A DNA stretch of 39,741 nt from Psychromonas ossibalaenae ATCC BAA-1528. GTDB taxonomy: Bacteria > Pseudomonadota > Gammaproteobacteria > Enterobacterales > Psychromonadaceae. Made by a program: the position numbers and the translations under genes. The stretch covers positions 1 through 39,741 of the forward strand of contig NZ_KB907013.1 of NCBI RefSeq assembly GCF_000381745.1, given 5' to 3'. The number at the start of each line of letters is the position of its first letter. The first letter of the stretch is position 1. The notes beneath the pieces are model-generated. The model saw only the letters and a list, made by a program, of their open reading frames with translations, had not been told where the DNA came from and made no database searches. Positions 9,024-17,111 of this stretch are shown one piece after another.

Positions 9024-9057
9024 AATGCAGCTCACCTCACGAGAGCTGCATTTTTTT
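9024..9057 (+). terminator. Rho-independent terminator after the lipoprotein gene
   Basis: Stem AATGCAGCTC (9024-9033) pairs with GAGCTGCATT (9043-9052), with a 9-nt loop and T7 from 9051. It lies between convergent genes and may act weakly on yaaA transcripts as well. Confidence 0.85.
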
Positions 9058-9091
9058 ACCTATATTCCAGCTTTGAGTTATGCCTTGGCTA

Positions 9092-9865
9092 TTACTTTTC
9101 GTCCCGGTAAAACACCAGCTCAGTCGCTGTCGATTCACTTTCAACAAAATAATAACCGTCCACATCAAATGCCTGTAACTGCTTTAATTCAGTTAACTGA
9201 TGCTCAATAATATAACGCGCCATTAACCCGCGTGCTTTTTTAGCGTAAAAGCTGATAATTTTATACTGCCCGTTTTTTTGATCTTTAAAGACAGGTGTAA
9301 TGATCTGCCCGGCAAACTCTTTTTTCTTTACCGATTTAAAGTATTCATTCGAAGCCAGATTAATAAGCAGGTTATCACCTTGTTTTCTCAAGGCTGCATT
9401 TAATGTATCTGTAATAATTGAACCCCAGAACTGATAGAGGTTAGCACCACGTTTATTGTCTAATTTAGTGCCCATTTCCAGGCGGTATGCCTGCATTAGA
9501 TCCAGCGGTTTTAACAGGCCGTACAAGCCAGATAATATACGCAGATGTTCCTGCGCATAATTTAACGATTGTTCTGTTAAAGTATGTGCCTGCAAACCGC
9601 TGTAAACATCACCTTGAAATGCAAATACCGCCTGTTTTGCATTATCTAAAGAAAACGGAGTATGCCACTGTGCAAAGCGCGCGGCATTTAACCCGGCAAT
9701 TTTATCACTGACTTTCATCAGAGAAGCAATATCCTGCATCGACAGCTGCACACAACGGCTGATCAACTGCTGACTTTCAGTTAATAACTCAGGTTGAGAA
9801 AATGCTGGAAAAGGTGCAGGGTTTTCATAATCAAGTGTTTTAGCCGGAGAAAGTACAACTAACAT
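9092..9865 (-). CDS. yaaA: Peroxide stress protein YaaA (DUF328)
   Basis: YaaA lowers intracellular free iron and oxidative damage during peroxide stress (shown in E. coli). The 257-residue protein has the signature N terminus [13 protein letters not shown], the [24 protein letters not shown] block and the late [15 protein letters not shown] segment. E. coli YaaA is 258 residues. It lies downstream of pilU on the same strand, but a terminator at 9899-9920 separates them. Confidence 0.95.
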   Translation of the reverse strand: MLVVLSPAKTLDYENPAPFPAFSQPELLTESQQLISRCVQLSMQDIASLMKVSDKIAGLNAARFAQWHTPFSLDNAKQAVFAFQGDVYSGLQAHTLTEQSLNYAQEHLRILSGLYGLLKPLDLMQAYRLEMGTKLDNKRGANLYQFWGSIITDTLNAALRKQGDNLLINLASNEYFKSVKKKEFAGQIITPVFKDQKNGQYKIISFYAKKARGLMARYIIEHQLTELKQLQAFDVDGYYFVESESTATELVFYRDEK

Positions 9866-9898
9866 AGTGAGTCCTATCAGGATTAAATAACGGGTAAT

Positions 9899-9920
9899 AA
9901 AAAAGCGGCTTCTGCCACTT
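9899..9920 (-). terminator. Rho-independent terminator after pilTU
   Basis: On the minus strand, stem AAGTGGC/GCCGCTT (one G-T pair) with loop AGAA, followed by T6. It ends the pilT-pilU transcript before yaaA. Confidence 0.8.
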
Positions 9921-9955
9921 CTTATTAATGCTGCCAGAACATAACGAAACAGAAA

Positions 9956-11071
9956 TTAATAATCTAACGTAACATCATCCAGCATGCCGGAGTCTAACGG
10001 GTTCTTGCCTGACGTTGAATTTAGTTTAATCATCAGACGAACATCATTTGACGAGTCAGCATGCGCCAGTGCTTCAGTGTAACCGATAATATTTCTTTCG
10101 TACAAGCTAAACAGTGCCTGATCAAATGTCTGCATACCGTGTTCAGTTGAACTTTTTATAATATCCTTAAGATGATGAAGCTCACCGGTACGAATCGCTT
10201 CCGCCATTGTCGGGGTATTATATAAAATTTCAAATGCAGCCCGCCGGCTTTGCCCGTCAACGGTTGGAATTAACTGCTGAGCGACAATCGCCCGTAAATT
10301 AACCGACAGGTCAAATAAAAACTGGCGATGGCGTTCTTTGGGGACTAAATGCAGAATACGTTCCAGTGCCTGGTTGGCATTATTAGCATGCAGTGTTGCC
10401 ATACATAAATGCCCGGTTTCAGCAAAGGTTAGAGCAAACTCCATGGTTTCCTGAGTACGAATTTCACCTAGAAGAATAACATCCGGCGACTGACGTAATG
10501 AATTTTTTAAAGCCAGATCAAATGAATCGGTATCAATCCCCACTTCACGCTGCGTAATCACCGAACGGTTATGCTCATGAACAAACTCAATCGGATCTTC
10601 AATGGTGATAATATGACCAGAAGCATTCTGGTTACGATAACCAATCATAGCAGCCTGCGTGGTAGACTTACCCGTTCCCGTCGCACCAACAAATAAAATC
10701 AAGCCACGCTGTGCCATACAGGTTTCTTTTAACTGCTCCGGCAGATAGAGCTCCTCAAAACTGGGAATATGGCTTTCAATGCGGCGAATAACCATACCCG
10801 GCTCTTCTTTCTGCATAAATGCGCTGACCCGGAAACGTCCTGCATTAGAAGAGAGCAGTGCATAGTTAGCTTCTTTAGTTTCCTCAAATTCAGCAAAACG
10901 TTTGTCGCCCATGGCATCCTTTAGTAAACCATAAACTTCCGCCGAGCTCAGCGGGGTTTTAGTAGATGACTCTAAACGCCCGTTTACTTTCAGCGTAGGA
11001 GGAAGGCCGACAGAAATATACAAATCAGAGGCTTTCACTTCAACAGCCTTGGCTAACAGCTTATTTAACAT
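9956..11071 (-). CDS. pilU: Type IV pilus retraction ATPase PilU
   Basis: PilU is the accessory retraction ATPase working with PilT at the inner-membrane base of type IV pili. The 371-residue protein has Walker A GATGTGKST (129-137), the Walker B region DVILLGEIR, and the His/Asp boxes of secretion ATPases (ITIEDPIEFVHEHN, ETGHLCMATLHANNANQ). The long C-terminal tail (DSGMLDDVTLDY) distinguishes PilU from PilT. It starts 11 bp after the pilT stop, so the two form an operon. Confidence 0.95.
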   Translation of the reverse strand: MLNKLLAKAVEVKASDLYISVGLPPTLKVNGRLESSTKTPLSSAEVYGLLKDAMGDKRFAEFEETKEANYALLSSNAGRFRVSAFMQKEEPGMVIRRIESHIPSFEELYLPEQLKETCMAQRGLILFVGATGTGKSTTQAAMIGYRNQNASGHIITIEDPIEFVHEHNRSVITQREVGIDTDSFDLALKNSLRQSPDVILLGEIRTQETMEFALTFAETGHLCMATLHANNANQALERILHLVPKERHRQFLFDLSVNLRAIVAQQLIPTVDGQSRRAAFEILYNTPTMAEAIRTGELHHLKDIIKSSTEHGMQTFDQALFSLYERNIIGYTEALAHADSSNDVRLMIKLNSTSGKNPLDSGMLDDVTLDY

Positions 11072-11082
11072 CTGTATTCTCC

Positions 11083-12117
11083 TTAAAATGTTTTTGGATC
11101 AGCCGCTTTTTGAGCGGCATCGGCATGAGAAACAACCCCCTGACTTACTAAGTTACGTAAACACTGGTCAAGGGTCTGCATACCATGCACCATTCCGGTT
11201 TGAATAACAGAATACATCTGTGCAATTTTATCTTCGCGGATCAGGTTACGGATGGCAGGAATACCCATCATAATTTCATGAGCAGCAACACGGCCACCGC
11301 CGTTTTTCTTAAGCAGCGTTTGCGAAATAACGGCGCGTAATGACTCCGACAGCATGGAACGCACCATACCTTTTTCAGCAGCAGGAAATACATCGATTAC
11401 ACGGTCAATAGTTTTAGCGGCAGAGGTTGTATGCAGAGTACCAAATACCAGATGCCCGGTTTCAGCCGCGGTCAGCGCTAAACGAATAGTTTCCAGGTCG
11501 CGCATTTCCCCTACTAGAATTACATCGGGATCTTCACGCAGCGCGCTTCTTAATGCGTTATCAAAACTCAGCGTATCTTTGTACACTTCACGCTGGTTAA
11601 TCAATGCTTTTTTAGTTTCATGTACAAACTCAATCGGATCTTCAATGGTTAATATATGTTCATGGCGTGAATCATTAATATAATCAATCATAGCAGCTAA
11701 AGTGGTTGACTTCCCGGAGCCTGTCGGGCCGGTTACCAGTACCAGACCGCGCGGAAATTCAGAAATTTTTTTAAAAATATCCGGAGCACCTAAATCATCT
11801 AATGTTAAGACTTTGCTTGGAATGGTACGAAATACTGCACCGGCACCGCGTTTCTGGTTAAATGCATTAACACGAAAACGTGCTAAATCAGGAATTTCGA
11901 ATGAAAAATCGGTTTCCAACTGTTCTTCAAAGTCTTTACGCTGCTTGTCATTCATAATGTCATAAATAAGACTATGCACCTCTTTATGCTCCAATGCAGG
12001 CACATTTATCTTACGCACCTCACCATCTACTCTGATCATTGGAGGAACTCCTGCAGAAAGGTGTAGATCTGACGCGTTATGCTTTACACTAAAAGCCAAT
12101 AATTCTGTGATATCCAT
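11083..12117 (-). CDS. pilT: Type IV pilus twitching motility ATPase PilT
   Basis: PilT powers pilus retraction for twitching, surface sensing and DNA uptake. The 344 residues match the usual length. Walker A is GPTGSGKST (130-138); Walker B is in DVILVGEMR; ETGHLVFGTLHTTSA is the His box; and the C-terminal AIRNLIREDKIAQMYSVIQTG includes the PilT AIRNLIRE motif. The ribosome site AGGAT lies 9 nt upstream of ATG. Its start codon is only 17 bp from that of the divergent yggS. Confidence 0.97.
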   Translation of the reverse strand: MDITELLAFSVKHNASDLHLSAGVPPMIRVDGEVRKINVPALEHKEVHSLIYDIMNDKQRKDFEEQLETDFSFEIPDLARFRVNAFNQKRGAGAVFRTIPSKVLTLDDLGAPDIFKKISEFPRGLVLVTGPTGSGKSTTLAAMIDYINDSRHEHILTIEDPIEFVHETKKALINQREVYKDTLSFDNALRSALREDPDVILVGEMRDLETIRLALTAAETGHLVFGTLHTTSAAKTIDRVIDVFPAAEKGMVRSMLSESLRAVISQTLLKKNGGGRVAAHEIMMGIPAIRNLIREDKIAQMYSVIQTGMVHGMQTLDQCLRNLVSQGVVSHADAAQKAADPKTF

Positions 12118-12134
12118 AATTTAAAATCCTATTT

Positions 12135-12836
12135 ATGATGACTAATATTTTTAAACAAATAACAAGCGTTAAACAAAAAATAGTTCATGCAGCGACGCAA
12201 GTACAACGTAATGCTGATGAAATCCAATTACTCGCGGTCAGTAAAACCAAACCTGCCGCCCTGATTAAAGAAGCATACCAGTCTGGTTTACGCCATTTCG
12301 GCGAAAACTACGTACAAGAAAGTGTAGAAAAAATTCAACAGATCCGCTTAGATGATGATTTTGACGAACCTGTAATCTGGTATTTTATCGGTCCGCTGCA
12401 GTCCAATAAAACCCGCCCGGTGGCAGAAAATTTTGACTGGGTGCAGAGTGTTGACCGTATAAAAATAGCGCAGCGTTTAAATGACCAACGTCCAGCTGAA
12501 CTTGCCAAGCTTAATATCTGTTTGCAGGTTAATATTAGCGGAGAACAGAGCAAGTCGGGTACTACTTTATCGCAAGTTATTGAACTGGCGTCACAAGTTA
12601 GTGAACTACCACGTTTAAAACTACGCGGTATTATGGCAATTCCAGAAAAAACCAGCGATAACGAACGGCTTGAAAATCAATTTAAAGAGCTCCATATCAT
12701 CTACCAGAAACTTCAGCAGCTTTATCCGGATGTTGATACTCTGTCTATGGGAATGAGTGCAGACTTAAACAGTGCCATCCGCTGCGGCAGCACCATGGTT
12801 CGAATCGGTACCGATATTTTCGGCGCAAGAAGTTAA
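12135..12836 (+). CDS. yggS: Pyridoxal phosphate homeostasis protein (YggS/PLPBP)
   Basis: A cytoplasmic fold-type III PLP-binding protein that buffers PLP and affects amino-acid pools. The PLP lysine lies in LLAVSKTKP, with downstream HFGENYVQE, WYFIGPLQSNK, LQVNISGEQSKSG, and the phosphate-binding C terminus LSMGMSADL...VRIGTDIFG. 233 residues against 234 in E. coli. Two ATGs in a row start the frame (12135, 12138); no clear Shine-Dalgarno is seen before either. It heads the run yggS-proC-yggT-yggU. Confidence 0.95.
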   Translation: MMTNIFKQITSVKQKIVHAATQVQRNADEIQLLAVSKTKPAALIKEAYQSGLRHFGENYVQESVEKIQQIRLDDDFDEPVIWYFIGPLQSNKTRPVAENFDWVQSVDRIKIAQRLNDQRPAELAKLNICLQVNISGEQSKSGTTLSQVIELASQVSELPRLKLRGIMAIPEKTSDNERLENQFKELHIIYQKLQQLYPDVDTLSMGMSADLNSAIRCGSTMVRIGTDIFGARS

Positions 12837-12850
12837 TCAGAGGATACAAA

Positions 12851-13675
12851 ATGCTACATAAAAAAATTACCTTTATCGGGGCTGGTAATATGGCCGGCAG
12901 TATTATCAGCGGCTTAATTCAACACGGTTACCCTGCAGACTTTATTTGTGCATGTGATCCGACGATCGAAAACACACAAAAACTAAGTACCTTACATGCA
13001 GTTAAAGGCAGTCAGAATAATGCAGCTTCTGCCGACTGGAGCAATGTTGTAGTTCTGGCGGTTAAGCCGCAGATTATGGGAACGGTCTGCCAGGCATTAG
13101 CTGAACAGGGCGTCGATTTCAGCAATAAACTGGTTATTTCTATTGCGGCCGGTATTTCAGTACAGCGCTTACAGTCCTTATTAGGAGAAGATACTGCGGT
13201 TATCCGCACCATGCCTAATACGCCGGCTTTATTACAAAAAGGCATGACAGGTTTATTTGCTTCAGCGCAGGTAAATACTGAAGATAGAATCTTTGCCGGT
13301 GAATTAATGCAGGCAGTTGGCGAAACAGTCTGGGTTGAAGATGAAACCATGATCAATGCGGTGATCGCGGCGTCCGGCTCAGCACCCGCATACTTTTTCC
13401 TGTTTATGGAAGCGATGCAGGCAAAAGCTGTCGAAATGGGTTTTGATCAGGAACAGGCACGTTTATTAGTTTTACAGTCAGCACTCGGCAGCGCTGAAAT
13501 GGTCAAGCAGAACCCGGATATTAACCTTGCAACCCTGCGTGAAAATGTCACCTCAAAAGGCGGCACTACCGCAGAAGCTTTACGCACGTTTTACGAGTTA
13601 GATTTAAGTGAAACAGTTGCTAAAGCGATGCAGGCGGCTTCGGATCGCGGTGCAGAGATGGAAAAATTATTTTAA
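12851..13675 (+). CDS. proC: Pyrroline-5-carboxylate reductase
   Basis: ProC reduces pyrroline-5-carboxylate to proline with NAD(P)H. The 274-residue protein shows the Rossmann motif FIGAGNMAGSIISGL, the VLAVKPQ strand, the RTMPNTPALLQKGMTG block, and the family signature GSAPAYFFLFMEAM with the C-terminal LRENVTSKGGTTAEAL. A GAGGA ribosome site precedes ATG, 14 bp after yggS. Confidence 0.97.
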   Translation: MLHKKITFIGAGNMAGSIISGLIQHGYPADFICACDPTIENTQKLSTLHAVKGSQNNAASADWSNVVVLAVKPQIMGTVCQALAEQGVDFSNKLVISIAAGISVQRLQSLLGEDTAVIRTMPNTPALLQKGMTGLFASAQVNTEDRIFAGELMQAVGETVWVEDETMINAVIAASGSAPAYFFLFMEAMQAKAVEMGFDQEQARLLVLQSALGSAEMVKQNPDINLATLRENVTSKGGTTAEALRTFYELDLSETVAKAMQAASDRGAEMEKLF

Positions 13676-13706
13676 TCCTAGCGGAAATAACCAGAGAGAG
13701 AGTTTT

Positions 13707-14249
13707 ATGAATTCAGTAACATTTTTAATTAACACCCTGTTTGATCTGTATATCATGGTCGTTCTGCTGCGCGTCTGGCTGCAGGTTGCACGTGCAGATT
13801 TTTATAACCCCTTCAGTCAGTTTATTGTAAAAGCGACGCAGCCCGTTGTTGGACCTCTGCGCAGAGTAATTCCAAGTTTAGGCGGCTGGGACTGTGCAAC
13901 CATTGTCTTTGCATTTGCCGTTGCAGCCCTGAAAATTGTCGCATTAAGTCTGGTTATCGGCGCTTCATTTAACCCGATTATGGTGCTTATTTCCGGACTG
14001 GTTATCTTATTAACAGCCGTCTTTAAACTGATCTTCTGGGTCTTAATCCTACGTGCAATTTTAAGCTGGATAAGCCGCGGCCATAATCCGATTGAAGCTG
14101 TAATGATCCAGCTGACCGAGCCTTTATTATCTCCAGTACGTCGTTTTGTTCCACCTATCGGCGGACTTGATCTATCGATGATTGTGGTTATCGTCGGTTT
14201 ACAGTTCTTAGAAATCCTAGTGAACGATCTGCTAAGCAAACTGTTTTAA
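13707..14249 (+). CDS. yggT: YggT family membrane protein
   Basis: A 180-residue integral membrane protein made of two YggT repeats. Each repeat has a hydrophobic helix, then RVWLQ or RAILSWISR, then P(L/V)RR(V/F)(I/V)P. The start at 13707 (MNSVTFLI), after an AGAGAGAG ribosome site, is chosen over an upstream frame that overlaps proC. Function is unresolved; in E. coli yggT is linked to osmotic or K+ stress. The stop overlaps the yggU start (TAATG). Confidence 0.93.
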   Translation: MNSVTFLINTLFDLYIMVVLLRVWLQVARADFYNPFSQFIVKATQPVVGPLRRVIPSLGGWDCATIVFAFAVAALKIVALSLVIGASFNPIMVLISGLVILLTAVFKLIFWVLILRAILSWISRGHNPIEAVMIQLTEPLLSPVRRFVPPIGGLDLSMIVVIVGLQFLEILVNDLLSKLF

Positions 14250-14542
14250 TGTCCGCAGTTTATCTGCAGTATCAGGGCGAAGATATTCTGCTTCGCCTTG
14301 TGTTACAACCCAAAGCCAGCCGCGATCAGTTTGTCGGATTATTAGGAGATGAACTTAAAGTGGCTATTACCGCTCCTCCAGTTGACGGCAAAGCGAATAT
14401 CCATTTAATAAAATTTTTAAGTAAACAGTTCAAAGTGCCTAAAGGCGGCGTGATCGTTGAAAAAGGCGCGTTAAACCGCCATAAATTAGTGCGTATTAAA
14501 AGCCCCAGACAGATACCTGATTTTCTTACCGGTGAGCTTTGA
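14249..14542 (+). CDS. yggU: YggU family protein (DUF167)
   Basis: A 97-residue cytoplasmic protein of unknown function. The family pattern is clear: [12 protein letters not shown]..., [22 protein letters not shown], and V(I)[14 protein letters not shown]. It starts within the yggT stop codon (1-nt overlap), so translation is coupled. Confidence 0.93.
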   Translation: MSAVYLQYQGEDILLRLVLQPKASRDQFVGLLGDELKVAITAPPVDGKANIHLIKFLSKQFKVPKGGVIVEKGALNRHKLVRIKSPRQIPDFLTGEL

Positions 14543-14567
14543 TAACAGAAAACAATAAGGAACAGCC

Positions 14568-15008
14568 ATGTACAAAATCAAACAACTATGTCAGATCTTT
14601 TTTGCTGCTGTTTTACTGAGTTTCAGTGCTTCGAGCAGCGCAGAACAATTCCAGGAATTTTCTAATTTACAGGTTCATTATATCGCCCTGCCGTCAACCT
14701 TCCTGCCGCCGGCTGTCGCCAAAGAGAACGGTATTGAACGCAGTAAATACCGCGGTCTGATTAATATTTCAGTACTGGATAAGAAAGCTTCATTAAAAGC
14801 ACTTAGCGCAGATATTTCCGGCACGGGAAAAAATCTGCTAGGTCAGACAGAACAGCTGCAGTTTAAAGAAATTAAAAGCGGCGATTCCGTTTATTATATA
14901 GCGGTCTACCCTTTTACAAATGAAGAAATTGTAAACTTTAACATTAAAATAAAAACAGCAGATAAAACCAGCACACTAAAATTTCAACACAAGTTTTATG
15001 TCGAATAA
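14568..15008 (+). CDS. Periplasmic DUF4426 domain protein
   Basis: A 146-residue exported protein. A signal peptide (IFFAAVLLSFSASSSAEQ, cleavage likely after SSA) precedes a single beta-rich domain containing FSNLQVHYIALPSTFLPP and YRGLINISVLDK, which match DUF4426. Function unknown. It sits between yggU and rdgB, its usual place in Vibrio and relatives, and has AAGGA before the ATG. Confidence 0.82.
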   Translation: MYKIKQLCQIFFAAVLLSFSASSSAEQFQEFSNLQVHYIALPSTFLPPAVAKENGIERSKYRGLINISVLDKKASLKALSADISGTGKNLLGQTEQLQFKEIKSGDSVYYIAVYPFTNEEIVNFNIKIKTADKTSTLKFQHKFYVE

Positions 15009-15039
15009 ACAGTTAACAAACAAATAAGCGGAAAACAAA

Positions 15040-15642
15040 ATGAAAAAGCAATGGGTATTAGCCACCGGTAACAAAGGCAAAGTCAAAGAGATGAGCGAGT
15101 TATTAAACAGCTTCTCAATCGATGTTCTACCGCAAAGTCAGTTCAACGTTTCAGAAGTACCAGAAACGGGCACAACTTTTGTCGAAAATGCGATCATTAA
15201 AGCGCGCCATGCGGCTAAAGTAACCGGCTTACCGGCGATTGCCGATGACTCGGGATTAGAAGTAGACTTTCTAAGCGGTCAGCCGGGTATTTATTCTTCG
15301 CGTTTTTCCGGCGAAAACGCCACTGACCGGGAAAATATCGATCTGCTTTTAAGCAGGCTTGAAGGTATCGGCAGCGAACAGCGCAGTGCGCGTTTTCAGT
15401 GTGTATTAGTCTATATGCGTCACGAACTGGATCCGACTCCGATCATCTGCCAGGGCACATGGGAAGGCAGTATTACTGAATCCATCCAGGGGGAGAACGG
15501 TTTTGGTTATGATCCGGTATTCTGGGTTGAAAGTGAGCAGGCAAGCTCAGCCCAGCTGAGCAAACAGCGTAAAGGCCAACTCAGCCATCGCGGTAAAGCA
15601 TTAAAAATGTTAGTTGAGCAGCTGAAGGAACAGCTGGCTTAA
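15040..15642 (+). CDS. rdgB: XTP/dITP diphosphatase RdgB
   Basis: RdgB hydrolyses dITP, XTP and ITP to monophosphates and keeps deaminated purines out of DNA. The 200-residue Ham1-family protein has LATGNKGKVKEM, the TFVENAIIKARHAA helix, the ADDSGLEVDFLSGQPGIYSSR catalytic region, and GFGYDPVFW plus LSHRGKALK near the end. E. coli RdgB has 197 residues. It probably lies in one transcript with hemW. Confidence 0.96.
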   Translation: MKKQWVLATGNKGKVKEMSELLNSFSIDVLPQSQFNVSEVPETGTTFVENAIIKARHAAKVTGLPAIADDSGLEVDFLSGQPGIYSSRFSGENATDRENIDLLLSRLEGIGSEQRSARFQCVLVYMRHELDPTPIICQGTWEGSITESIQGENGFGYDPVFWVESEQASSAQLSKQRKGQLSHRGKALKMLVEQLKEQLA

Positions 15643-15650
15643 TTAACCAA

Positions 15651-15673
15651 GTTCCTGCGCAGAGCGTAGGAAC
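15651..15673. repeat. Hairpin between rdgB and hemW
   Basis: GTTCCTGCGC and GCGTAGGAAC pair across a 3-nt loop (one G-T pair). No T tract follows, so it is more likely an mRNA processing or stability element than a terminator. Confidence 0.5.
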
Positions 15674-15713
15674 TATATCCCCTCCCTTTTCCGATAGAAC
15701 AACAGGTTTTCTT

Positions 15714-16856
15714 ATGCTCCAGCTGCCGCCGCTTAGTCTTTATATCCATATTCCCTGGTGTATTGAAAAATGCCCCTACTGCGATTTTAATTCACATAAA
15801 TTACGCGGTGAAATTCCCGAACAGGATTACCTGCAGGCCCTGTTAGATGATTTAAGTAATGATCTGGTTTATGTACAAGGCAGAATTCTGGAAACGATCT
15901 TTATCGGAGGCGGCACACCAAGCTTAATATCAGCATCGGGCATCGCCTGGTTATTAACTGAAATTAAGAAAAAGATCCCTTTTAAAGAAAATATAGAGAT
16001 CACCTTAGAAGCCAACCCCGGCGCCATTGAAAACCAGAAAATTGCTGATTTCAAAAAAGCGGGGATCAGCCGTTTCTCATTCGGGGTACAGAGTTTTCAA
16101 CAGGAAAAACTAACCCGGCTAGGTCGAATTCATGGTGTAGAGGAAGCTAAAACAGCAGCCAGACAGGCACATGCAGTGAACATGAAAACCTTCAATCTAG
16201 ATCTTATGCATGGCTTGCCCGACCAGACACTTAACGATGCATTACAAGATTTGCAGACCGCAATTGATCTTAAACCCACGCACCTCTCCTGGTATCAACT
16301 AACCATTGAGCCGAATACCCAATACTTCTCTCATCCGCCGAAACTGCCTGAAGATGAACTATTATGGGAGATTCAGGAGCAGGGACAAAAGCTTCTCGCT
16401 GCTAACGGTTATCAACAGTACGAAATATCAGGTTACAGTAAACAAGGTTTTGAATGCCAGCATAATCTTAATTACTGGCGCTTTGGCGATTACATCGGTA
16501 TCGGCTGCGGCGCACACGGTAAATTTACTCTGCCGCTGGAAAATAAAATAACCCGTATCAGTAAAATAAAACACCCTAAAGGCTACTTAGACAGATCTCG
16601 TCCGTTTTTAGATGAATCGAATGTGGTTGATAAAGAAGATCTAGCGTTTGAATATATGATGAACCGCCTGCGTTTATTTGAAGATATTCCCTTCAGCGAA
16701 TTTGAAGACTATACAGGTTTGACTGTCGACAGTATTAGCAAACCTGTGCAGCAGGCAGTTAACAAAGGGCTGTTAATAGAAAAGCAAAACTGCTGGCAGA
16801 TAACCACGCTGGGGCACAGATATCTTAATGGGCTGCTCGAGATGTTTATGGATTAA
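15714..16856 (+). CDS. hemW: Heme chaperone HemW (radical SAM)
   Basis: HemW, long misannotated as coproporphyrinogen oxidase, is a radical SAM-fold heme chaperone. The 380-residue protein begins PLSLYIHIPWCIEKCPYCDFNSH, with the CxxxCxxC [4Fe-4S] cluster motif, followed by IFIGGGTPSL, FGVQSF and LMHGLPDQT. The additional cysteine typical of HemN proper is absent. 378 residues in E. coli. It follows rdgB, as in E. coli (rdgB-hemW). Confidence 0.95.
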   Translation: MLQLPPLSLYIHIPWCIEKCPYCDFNSHKLRGEIPEQDYLQALLDDLSNDLVYVQGRILETIFIGGGTPSLISASGIAWLLTEIKKKIPFKENIEITLEANPGAIENQKIADFKKAGISRFSFGVQSFQQEKLTRLGRIHGVEEAKTAARQAHAVNMKTFNLDLMHGLPDQTLNDALQDLQTAIDLKPTHLSWYQLTIEPNTQYFSHPPKLPEDELLWEIQEQGQKLLAANGYQQYEISGYSKQGFECQHNLNYWRFGDYIGIGCGAHGKFTLPLENKITRISKIKHPKGYLDRSRPFLDESNVVDKEDLAFEYMMNRLRLFEDIPFSEFEDYTGLTVDSISKPVQQAVNKGLLIEKQNCWQITTLGHRYLNGLLEMFMD

Positions 16857-16864
16857 ACTTTATC

Positions 16865-16892
16865 CGCACCGAGGTCACATGCCCCCGGTGCG
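16865..16892. terminator. Probable terminator hairpin between hemW and the permease remnant
   Basis: CGCACCG (with further G/C pairs) and CGGTGCG form a stem around TCACATGC at 16865-16892. T tracts are poor on both sides. It probably ended either hemW or the original permease gene. Confidence 0.5.
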
Positions 16893-16898
16893 ATTAGG

Positions 16899-17085
16899 TT
16901 ATAAGAATAAAGAGATCACCACCGCACCTGTTGTACCGGTGATTGTTTCCATTACAGCCCAGGTCTGCAGTGTCTGCTTTTCAGTTAGACCAAGGTACTG
17001 GTTAGCTAACCAGAAACCTGAATCGCTCACCAGTGAAAGAACCATAGAGCTGCAGGTGCTTAACATAACAAAAAGAACTCATTTT
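16899..17085 (-). pseudogene. C-terminal remnant of a GntP-family gluconate-type permease
   Basis: Minus-strand translation ending at a TAA (16901-16899) reads VMLSTCSSMVLSLVSDSG followed by FWLANQYLGLTEKQTLQTW and AVMETITG. This matches the last ~55 residues of Gnt-family permeases, in which SHVNDSGFW...TWxVMET is characteristic. An in-frame TGA lies just upstream at about 17080 and no earlier part of a permease is found; the neighbouring gene begins immediately. So this is a truncated, non-functional fragment. An overlapping plus-strand frame (16828-17097) is its shadow. Confidence 0.75.
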
Positions 17086-17111
17086 CTATCCCCTTAGCAA
17101 ACAAGTACAGT

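Noticed and set aside
16828-17097. 89-residue plus-strand frame after hemW
   Set aside because: It is the shadow of the permease remnant on the opposite strand and overlaps the end of hemW.
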